This document shows, in pieces, positions 46,870-53,589 of a stretch of DNA of 64,000 bases; position 1 is the first letter of the stretch, and every line of letters starts with the position of its first letter. The translations under genes and the position numbers were made by a program. Source of the DNA: an uncultured Kiritimatiellota bacterium (GTDB lineage: Bacteria; Verrucomicrobiota; Kiritimatiellia; RFP12; UBA1067); the NCBI GenBank assembly GCA_934643865.1, contig CAKUCX010000001.1:1-64000 (forward strand). Reading direction: 5' to 3'. The notes beneath the pieces are model-generated. The model had not been told where the DNA came from. It did not search any database and saw only the letters and a list, made by a program, of their open reading frames with translations.

Positions 46870-48077
46870 GCCGGCCCCCTCCGTTCGAGCGTCACCAGCG
46901 TCTCGAAGCGCGCCGTGCGGGGGAACATGTCGAAGAGCCGCACGTCGCGCACCTCGTAGGCCTTCGCGAGGGCCGCGAGGTCGCGCGCGAGCGTCGCCGG
47001 GTCACAGCTCACGTAGAGGAGGCGCCGCGCCGGGCGGGCGGCGAGCCAACCCGGCACGTTCGGCTCCATCCCCCCGCGCGGCGGGTCGGCGATGACCGTG
47101 TGCTGCGGCCCCGCCTTCATGCGGCCGAGGCTCGCGCCCACGCGCTCGCAGAAGAAGTTCGCCACGACGCGCAGGGCCGCCGCGTTGCGCTTCGCGCAGG
47201 CGACGGCGCCCCGGTCGCTCTCCACGCCGACGAGGCGCGGCGCCTCCGCCGCCGTCCCGCCCGCGAGGCACGCAAGGCCGAAGACGCCCACGCCGCAGTA
47301 GAGGTCGAGGATGTGGGGTGCCTCCGCGGCGCCGGCCGCGTAGGCTTCGCGCACGGCCTTCGCGAGCGCGTCGGCGACGGGCGGGTTGACCTGGTAGAAG
47401 CCGCCCGCCGCCACGCGGAAGCGCCGCCCGTCCGTCGTCTCGTGGAGTTCGAGCCCGCGCGGCGGCTCGCCGAGCCACCACGTCACGCCGTCGATCGGCG
47501 TCCAGCGCACCGTCACGTTGTCCGCCGCGCGCGCGCGCTGCCGCACGGCCTTCGCCCCCTGCGTGAGGAGCGCGAAGACGCCCGCGCGGACGTTCGGCAG
47601 TTCGGCGTTGATCTCCGGGCACGCGAGCGGGTCCTGCGGCATGTCGACGACGCGGTGCTCCGGCTCCGCCCGGTAGCCGAGCGCCCACGCCCCGTCCCGC
47701 CTCTCCGTGTGGTAGACGACCTTGTTGCGGTAGCGGAGCGGCGCGGGGGCGGCGAAGGCCGTCGGGCGCGGCGCGGCGGGCGCGGCCTTCTGGAGGAAGT
47801 TCGCGAGCTGCTCGCACTTCATCCGCACCTCGGCCTCGTAGGAGACGCCCGCGTAGACCATGCCCGGCACGGTCGCGCCCGGCTCCCGCCGGTCGGGCGA
47901 CGCCTCTACGATCTCCGCGAGCCGCGCCCGCACGTAGCGCTTCTTCTGCTCCACGATCCCGGCCTTCACGGTCTCGCCGGCGAACGCGCCCGGCACGAAG
48001 CAGACGCGCCCGTCGCCGAGGCGGCCGAGGCCGTCCCCGCCGTAGACGTTCTTCTCGATCTTCAGCGTCACCGTCAT
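46866..48077 (-). CDS. TrmA/RlmD-family RNA (uracil-5-)-methyltransferase
   Basis: A 403-residue class I SAM-dependent RNA methyltransferase. It has an N-terminal TRAM-like beta domain (GDGLGRLGDGRVCFVPGAFAGE), LRYRNKVVYH, the SAM motif ILDLYCGVGVFGLAC, IADPPRGG, the nucleophile in LYVSCDPATLARDL and the closing DMFPRTARFETLV. The place where RlmD-type enzymes carry Fe-S cysteines reads VPGMVYAGVSYEAE, so a 4Fe-4S cluster is probably absent. Which uridine it methylates cannot be read from the sequence. ATG overlaps the stop of the GH50-like gene. Confidence 0.9.
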   Translation of the reverse strand: MTVTLKIEKNVYGGDGLGRLGDGRVCFVPGAFAGETVKAGIVEQKKRYVRARLAEIVEASPDRREPGATVPGMVYAGVSYEAEVRMKCEQLANFLQKAAPAAPRPTAFAAPAPLRYRNKVVYHTERRDGAWALGYRAEPEHRVVDMPQDPLACPEINAELPNVRAGVFALLTQGAKAVRQRARAADNVTVRWTPIDGVTWWLGEPPRGLELHETTDGRRFRVAAGGFYQVNPPVADALAKAVREAYAAGAAEAPHILDLYCGVGVFGLACLAGGTAAEAPRLVGVESDRGAVACAKRNAAALRVVANFFCERVGASLGRMKAGPQHTVIADPPRGGMEPNVPGWLAARPARRLLYVSCDPATLARDLAALAKAYEVRDVRLFDMFPRTARFETLVTLERRGPA

Positions 48078-50179
48078 TTCGCGGCCCCTCCCCTCGCGCC
48101 CCAACGGCGCGCGTACATCGTCGCGCCGATGTCGCGCGCGGCCTCCACGAGTTCCGGGTAGGGCGTGTCGGTGACGGTCACGAAACCGATCTGGTAGTTC
48201 TCGCCGTCGCTGCGACCGGTGAGCGCCTGGTCCTGCCACTGGAACCAATGCGTGCCGACGAAACGCGGGTGGTCGAGGCAGGCGTTCAGGAAGTCGCGGT
48301 AGCACTGCGCGCGCTCGGCCTGGTCGCGCGTCCCCACGAGGCCCGTGTGGAACAGGCCCCGGTCGAGCGCGCCGAAGTGGAACTCGCCGTTGATGAGCGG
48401 CTTGTCGAGGGCGGTCACGGGCAGGTCCTTCACGGGGCGGCGGTTGTAGATGTTCACGCTCACGACGTCGCAGAAGCGCGCGCTCTCCTCGTAGATCACG
48501 TCCGCGCCCCAGGCGATGCGCGTGCCGAGGTAGAGGCGGTTCGGCGCGGCGGCCTTGATCGCGTCGCGGATGACGCGGAAGTACTGCGCCACGACGCGGC
48601 GGTGCAGGTCTTCGAGGTCGGCGCCGGCCTTCGCCTCGTCGACGGCGTTCGTGCTGGCGAGGAAGCCGTCCCATGTGCCGTAGGACGTCCCCCAGGCGGC
48701 GTCGAGCGTCCCGGCCGCGCCGTACTTCTCCCGCAGGACGTCCCGGAACGCCTGCTTCGCGGGCTGCGCGGCGGGCGAGCGCAGCACGGCGCGCGCGAGG
48801 TCGCGGTTGTCCTGCCCCCAGCTCAGCTCGTTGTCCACGAACCAGCCGATGCACCAGGGGTCCGTCCCCGTGCGCTTCGCCTCGTCGGCGGCCGACTGCC
48901 GGGCGTTCGCGATGAACGCGGGCGCGAAGGGGTCGCGCAGCTTGCCCCACCAGCCCGAGGAGCCCTCGATGACGGGGCCGCGCGTGCCGAACGTCGCCGT
49001 GTAGGGCGTCTTCGCCATGCGATAGACCGCCGGGTCGCTCCAGTTCGCGATCGTGTTGAGGCCCCAGGCGCGGATGCGGTCGTGGGCGCGCGCACGCACG
49101 AACGCGGCCCAGTCGGGGCCGTACTTCCGCCGGGCGTTCGCGCGCCCGAAGCTGAACGTCGCGTAGGGCAGGTGTTCGGGCTGCTTGTAGAACCCGTGCG
49201 CCGCCGGCCACCGCACCGTGCCGAGGAAGCCGCCGAAGACGGGGTCCGCCTTGTCGGGGATCCATTCGAAATAGCGTTCGCGGAAGCCGACGCCCGTCTC
49301 GGCGCCGACGCGCACGCAGTCCACGCCGTGCGAGAAGAAGAGGCGTCCGGCGGGATCGACGAGCCACCACGTGCCGTTCACCTTCTCGGTGCGGAAGAAG
49401 CCCGTCGCCCGCAGCTGCGGGCCGCCCGCCCAGCCGCCGTACTGGTCGCAGGCGGGTATTGGGCTTTCGGGATGCGCCGCGAGCCAGGCGTCCTCGGCCG
49501 CCTTCGCGGCCTTCAGTCCGGCCTCGTCGTGGATCTTGCCCGGCCAGTCGTCGTGCTTGAACTGCCCGAACATGTCGACGAACGGCAGGAACGTCGCGGC
49601 CGAAAGCGTCTTCTGCGCCATTCCCTCGCCCGAGACGCCGACGCGCCGCACGCTGAAGCCGCTCGCGCGGCCGTCGCGGTTGTAGAAGATGTGGAAGGAA
49701 GACGTCTCGCGCAGATCGAACGTGGTGCCGCCCTTCGTGGACGGCTTGCCGTTCATGCCCTCCAGGGCGAGCGGCGCGTCAAGCACCCACGGCATGTTGC
49801 GCAGGTTCACCGTCAGCTCGCCCGCCTCGTGCGGCTTGAGCGTGAGGCTGCCGCCGGGGCTCTGCCCCTGATGCGTCTTCCCCTTCACGCTCAGGTTGAC
49901 GGTGCGCGTGCGGTCCGTCGTGTTGCTCAGGGCGATCGTGAGGCGCCCATAGCCGGAGAGGTCCATCGTGCCGGACTTGAAGTCCATGCGCATCCCCGGC
50001 CAGCTCGCCTTCGTACCCGTCGCCACGACCGCCGCCCCGTCGGGGGCGAAGGTGAGCGTCGAGTCGCTCTGCGCCTTCATCTCCGTCAGCGGAGAGGGCC
50101 ACAGCACGGTTTCGCCCGCGCCGGACGCGAACGCGCAGACGGCCACGGCCGCCAGAACCAGATTACCTTGTTTTTTCAT
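48074..50179 (-). CDS. Secreted GH50-like clan GH-A hydrolase (agarase-like)
   Basis: A 701-residue exported protein (signal 1-22, MKKQGNLVLAAVAVCAFASGAG). Residues ~25-180 are a carbohydrate-binding-like beta domain. Then comes a barrel with VDMFGQFKHDDWPGKIHDE, LFFSHGVDCVRVG, the acid/base pair in WCIGWFVDNELSWGQDN and the nucleophile in LINGEFHFGALDRG. These are close to GH50 beta-agarase motifs, though related beta-galactosidase-like enzymes share them. It removes or cuts galactose-based chains. The octamer-rich region lies just upstream; no SD is clear. Confidence 0.85.
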   Translation of the reverse strand: MKKQGNLVLAAVAVCAFASGAGETVLWPSPLTEMKAQSDSTLTFAPDGAAVVATGTKASWPGMRMDFKSGTMDLSGYGRLTIALSNTTDRTRTVNLSVKGKTHQGQSPGGSLTLKPHEAGELTVNLRNMPWVLDAPLALEGMNGKPSTKGGTTFDLRETSSFHIFYNRDGRASGFSVRRVGVSGEGMAQKTLSAATFLPFVDMFGQFKHDDWPGKIHDEAGLKAAKAAEDAWLAAHPESPIPACDQYGGWAGGPQLRATGFFRTEKVNGTWWLVDPAGRLFFSHGVDCVRVGAETGVGFRERYFEWIPDKADPVFGGFLGTVRWPAAHGFYKQPEHLPYATFSFGRANARRKYGPDWAAFVRARAHDRIRAWGLNTIANWSDPAVYRMAKTPYTATFGTRGPVIEGSSGWWGKLRDPFAPAFIANARQSAADEAKRTGTDPWCIGWFVDNELSWGQDNRDLARAVLRSPAAQPAKQAFRDVLREKYGAAGTLDAAWGTSYGTWDGFLASTNAVDEAKAGADLEDLHRRVVAQYFRVIRDAIKAAAPNRLYLGTRIAWGADVIYEESARFCDVVSVNIYNRRPVKDLPVTALDKPLINGEFHFGALDRGLFHTGLVGTRDQAERAQCYRDFLNACLDHPRFVGTHWFQWQDQALTGRSDGENYQIGFVTVTDTPYPELVEAARDIGATMYARRWGARGGAAK

Positions 50180-50206
50180 TGGTCTTCACGCCTCCTGAAA
50201 CTTCAC

Positions 50207-50310
50207 CCTTAACTACTTACCTACGACCTACTTACTTACTTAACTACTTCCTACTTAACTACTTAACTACTTAACTTAACTACTTAACTACTTAACTACT
50301 TAACTACTAC
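50207..50310 (-). repeat. Octamer tandem array, about 12 degenerate units
   Basis: Plus-strand CTACTTAA units repeated from about 50207 to 50310, mostly intact near the right-hand side and degenerate (CTACTTAC, CTACGAC, CTACTTC) at the left. On the minus strand the units read TTAAGTAG. Its upstream edge supplies the last codons (VVVVK) and TAG stop of a 46-residue ORF; its downstream edge reaches the leader of the GH50-like gene. Confidence 0.92.
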
Positions 50311-50436
50311 TACGGCGTCCGACGCCTCGCCGGGCTGGTAGACGGCGACGGGGACGGGCGTGCGACCACCCAGCTCGGCGAGCGGCTCGCCGGCCATGCC
50401 GTCGCCGGGGAAGAGAACTGTCTGTGCGTGTTTCAT
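50296..50436 (-). CDS. Small protein of 46 residues, unknown function
   Basis: A short ORF with good expression signals: an extended -10 box TGGTATACT (hexamer 50467-50472), a leader of about 24 nt, AGGA 5 nt before ATG. The product begins MKHAQTVLFPGDGMAGEPLA and has no recognised domain; its end (...ASDAVVVVK) is encoded by the octamer array. It may be the surviving N-terminus of a longer protein truncated by the array, or a genuine small protein. No homologue is known to me. Confidence 0.6.
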   Translation of the reverse strand: MKHAQTVLFPGDGMAGEPLAELGGRTPVPVAVYQPGEASDAVVVVK

Positions 50437-50466
50437 GACGTCCTGTGCGCATGCGTTGATTCAAGT

Positions 50467-50472
50467 AGTATA
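50467..50472 (-). promoter_or_regulatory. Extended -10 box for 46-residue ORF
   Basis: TGGTATACT on the minus strand, about 30 nt before the ATG at 50436. Confidence 0.6.
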
Positions 50473-50686
50473 CCAAAAACAAACGCCCTCGCCCACGCCC
50501 TCTCGGAGATCACCCTGACCGCGCAAAAGGCGCGTTTCCTGCCCGATTCCGCGACGGGGCACACGGCTCCACCGCCGCGAAGTCCGCGTCCTCCGGCCGA
50601 CCCATGCGGAGCGCGTGGAGATTGTTTTTCAAGGTTGGCGCGCGAAGGACCCGCTGCAGACCCACACGGTCGTCGGCACATCTCCG

Positions 50687-50708
50687 CCTCCGGCCGGTTA
50701 ACACGGAG
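50687..50708 (+). repeat. Dispersed element core, copy 4
   Basis: Same 22-bp core as 3-24 and 343-364 (with T in place of C at the variable position) in direct orientation, more than 50 kb from the others. Confidence 0.85.
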
Positions 50709-51060
50709 TGGCCGGAGGCCCAAAGAACGCTACGCGCCGAGGGCGGCGCGGCGAGAAGCGGACACGTTCCCGGTTCTTGCCCATCGCTTGCCCGTCAAGA
50801 TCCACATTCCCGTGCGAAGCGCGGGCGGCGGGCGACACGGCCCTCCCCCTCGAAAAAATCGGGATAAGGGCAGGACGTGGGCGATACTGTTTGGCTTCCC
50901 CACATAAATCATCCTTTCAGATTGCGGGATGTCGGACGGTTCCCGGCCTCTTCCATTTGGATTTTTTATCGGGACGCGGACGCAACAAGTTGCGACCGAT
51001 GGGTCCGGCGCGCGAAGGACCCGCGCCGCCCCCGGCGCGGGATGCTGTGGGGCGGGGGCC

Positions 51061-53463
51061 CTAGCGGACGATCACGGTGAAGCCGCCGGGGGCGACGTGG
51101 GCCGTGTAGGTGACGGTGCCGTCGTCGTTCGTCTGCGCCGTCACAGACGTGCGGCACCGGGACGGGCGCGCCACGGCGAACGCCTCCGGGCCAAGCGCCG
51201 CCGCCGCCGTCGCGTTCACGGTGCAGATCGTCGCCGAGACACTACGCGGATTCTCCGCGTAGTCCGCCGGCAGCACGACGCGGACCGGCACGCGGCCGTT
51301 CGGCGCCGTCGTGCGGTCGAACGGCATATCCGTCTTCACGTCGTAGAGGCCATACGCCGCCGCGTCCCCCGTCGCCGCCGGGTCCGCCTCCAGCGCCCCG
51401 GCCGCACCGAACGCGAACGTCACGCCGTCCGCCGCCGCCTTCGCGCACGTCCTCAGGCCGCCCTCCAGCACCTCGACCGTGAACGGCGTCGTGCCGGGGT
51501 CGAAATTCGTCGCCGTGTCGAAGGCCACCGTGCCGCCCAGGACGAGCGTGCCCGCGCCGAGCTTGCCGAGCGTCCCCTGGAGCGTCAGCTGGGTCCCAAG
51601 CGTGAAGACCGTCCCCGCGTCCGTCCGAATGCCGCCCCCCTGGTCCTGCACCGTGAGGCCGCGCGTCGGCTCGTCCCACGTGACGCTCTCCAGCGGATGC
51701 AGCACGGCCTTGTTCTGGAGCATGAGCGCGGAGGCGTCGAACACGGGGCGCGGCCCGCCCAAATGGCACGGCTTCCGGAACAGCACCTCGCACGTGTTCG
51801 TGTAGTTGAACGCGCCGCGCGTGGCGAGGGTCGTGCTGACGCTTGCAAGAAGCCGCCCCGTCCACTTCGCGTTGTCCCCCGCAAGCTCCGTGTAGGCGCT
51901 TCTCGCGCCGTCGGTGACCCCGAGGCTCAACTGGCCCGGTCCCTCCAGCGGACTGTCGATCCGGATGTACCCGCCGATGCCGGAGAACGAACCGTCGGCA
52001 TCCTCCCGCAGGACCATCCGGTTCCCCGTGAGCACCTTCGTGCCGCCCACGGCGAAGGTGTTCGTCGTCTTGTCGCCGTTCCCATGCCAGTTGTTGATCG
52101 CCGGGCGTTTCCCTGCGGCCGACTTCTGGAAGTAGAGGTTCGAGACGACGACGGTCTGCGCCTGCATGACGAACGAGGAGTCCACCACGAGCGCGTCGCC
52201 TGCGAAGACATCCTCCATCCGGGGGCCGCGCGCCGTGTCCGCGTAGTACGTGCGGAGGACCTTCCCGTTCGAGAAGTAGACCGATCCGGGATGCGGCACG
52301 GCCGCGTCGCTCCAGTAGTTCGTGGTGGTGAGCGCCCCCACGTTCGCCGTCTTGCCCGGGTTTTCGGGGTCGGGATCGTCTTTGGCCGTTGTGTCCCGCG
52401 TCAGGGCGACGACCGGCCTGCGCACGAGTTCAAGCGCCGTGTCGCCCGTCGCCTCGTCCATGGCGACCGCGAGTGCGTACGCCTCGTCGACGGTCACCTT
52501 CGGGCTGGCGTTGGTCAGCGCGAAGTCCGAAAGGTCCAGGTCGCCCGTCGCGGACGCGGCCTTGACGAGCAGAGGGAACCGCAGTTCGGGACTCTCCGCG
52601 AAGGTCTGCAGCGCCGTCGGCAGCGTCACATGGACGGGCCCCGCCACGCGCAGGGCGTTCGCCACGCGGAAGCTGTTGTTCGTGGCGGGCGCCGCCTCCG
52701 CCGCGAGACGCACCTGCGCCTCCAGCGTCGTCCCCGCCGTCAGTTCAAGCGTGCCGACCGTCACGGCCGTCGTCACGTCCGCCGTCTTGAGGTCGCCCGC
52801 CCCCTTCTCGTTGTCCATCACGAGCGTGCCCGGGAAAACCGTTTCGCCCAGCCGCAGCGCCGCGCAGCGGTAGACGCGGATGCGCCCGAAATACTGGCCG
52901 AGGTCGCCCAGCAGCGAAAGCGTGTAGTTGTGGTAGGTGGCCTCCGACCGGGCCGATGCGTCGATTCCCGTCCCCTCCCCGCCGAACCACGGCCCCGTGA
53001 ACGTATGGCCCGCGTTCATGTTGTCGCTCGCGAACGAACTGGGATTGGATTGCGGCGACAGGACCGTCACGCGCCCGTTGATATGCGGATTCTGTCCCCG
53101 TTCCCAGTGCCCCCAGAGGACGTTCCTCAGGAAAAGGCCGTCCTCCGCGAACGTGAGGTGGCCGGCCTTCTGGTAGAGCGAAACCCTCTTCGCCTCCGTG
53201 CCGAGAAGCAGGGAGTTGCCGCTGAAGATCGAGTTCGTCCCCGGAAGGCGGATGGTCTGACCCGACAGGTTGATCGCGTAGTCCGCCCCGGGATGGGCGG
53301 CCCGGCCATCCGTCCAATACGCGGAATTGAGCGTTTCCGTGCTGCCGGGTCCCTCGTTGATCACCCGCGTCAGGTAGTTCGTCACGGCCGTCGGCGCCGC
53401 CGCCGCCGTCCACGCCGCGCATGCGGCCCAACCCGCCACCAGCTTCGTCCACCTGTTCGCCAT
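51061..53463 (-). CDS. Secreted beta-helix protein with PATR motif
   Basis: An 800-residue protein with a signal peptide at ~1-23. It looks like a parallel beta-helix passenger: long Thr/Ala/Gly/Val-rich strands, and an autotransporter-associated repeat-like motif near 640 (GTLGKLGAGTLVLGGTV). There is an internal duplication: residues ~25-150 (TNYLTR..., FSGNSLLLGTEAKRVSLYQ) recur at ~360-490 (TTTNYWSDAAVPHPGSVYF, FAGDALVVDSSFVMQAQTV). No C-terminal beta-barrel or anchor is visible, so it may be released or need another exporter. Function unknown; adhesion or glycan binding is a guess. Promoter near 53506; AGAGAGG before ATG. Confidence 0.72.
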   Translation of the reverse strand: MANRWTKLVAGWAACAAWTAAAAPTAVTNYLTRVINEGPGSTETLNSAYWTDGRAAHPGADYAINLSGQTIRLPGTNSIFSGNSLLLGTEAKRVSLYQKAGHLTFAEDGLFLRNVLWGHWERGQNPHINGRVTVLSPQSNPSSFASDNMNAGHTFTGPWFGGEGTGIDASARSEATYHNYTLSLLGDLGQYFGRIRVYRCAALRLGETVFPGTLVMDNEKGAGDLKTADVTTAVTVGTLELTAGTTLEAQVRLAAEAAPATNNSFRVANALRVAGPVHVTLPTALQTFAESPELRFPLLVKAASATGDLDLSDFALTNASPKVTVDEAYALAVAMDEATGDTALELVRRPVVALTRDTTAKDDPDPENPGKTANVGALTTTNYWSDAAVPHPGSVYFSNGKVLRTYYADTARGPRMEDVFAGDALVVDSSFVMQAQTVVVSNLYFQKSAAGKRPAINNWHGNGDKTTNTFAVGGTKVLTGNRMVLREDADGSFSGIGGYIRIDSPLEGPGQLSLGVTDGARSAYTELAGDNAKWTGRLLASVSTTLATRGAFNYTNTCEVLFRKPCHLGGPRPVFDASALMLQNKAVLHPLESVTWDEPTRGLTVQDQGGGIRTDAGTVFTLGTQLTLQGTLGKLGAGTLVLGGTVAFDTATNFDPGTTPFTVEVLEGGLRTCAKAAADGVTFAFGAAGALEADPAATGDAAAYGLYDVKTDMPFDRTTAPNGRVPVRVVLPADYAENPRSVSATICTVNATAAAALGPEAFAVARPSRCRTSVTAQTNDDGTVTYTAHVAPGGFTVIVR

Positions 53464-53505
53464 ACCCGACCTCTCTTCCGTGTTAAATTACAGCGCCAAC
53501 ATTTT

Positions 53506-53511
53506 ATTTTA
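53506..53511 (-). promoter_or_regulatory. -10 box for PATR protein
   Basis: GGTAAAAT on the minus strand about 43 nt before the ATG; an AGAGAGG site lies near the start. Confidence 0.5.
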
Positions 53512-53589
53512 CCCTATCGGAATTGTCAAGTATGAGCTGCACGTGGGTGGGTCGCGCGGGCGGGGCGGGCGGACGAGGCGCCGCGCGCG

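Larger units (their letters stand above)
50437..51060. other. Gene-poor intergenic region with repeats
   Basis: No convincing gene apart from the promoter of the 46-residue ORF. It holds one direct copy of the dispersed core element (CTCCGGCCGGTTAACACGG, at 50687-50708) and an 18-bp direct repeat GGCGCGCGAAGGACCCGC at 50637-50654 and 51007-51024. The rest is GC-rich, with several cgaagg/ccgcg palindromic tracts but no clear terminator. Confidence 0.6.

Noticed and set aside
50300..50482. A 60-residue minus-strand ORF overlapping the 46-residue gene in another frame
   Set aside because: Arg-rich with no ribosome site; the frame starting at 50436 has the promoter, spacing and composition of a real gene.
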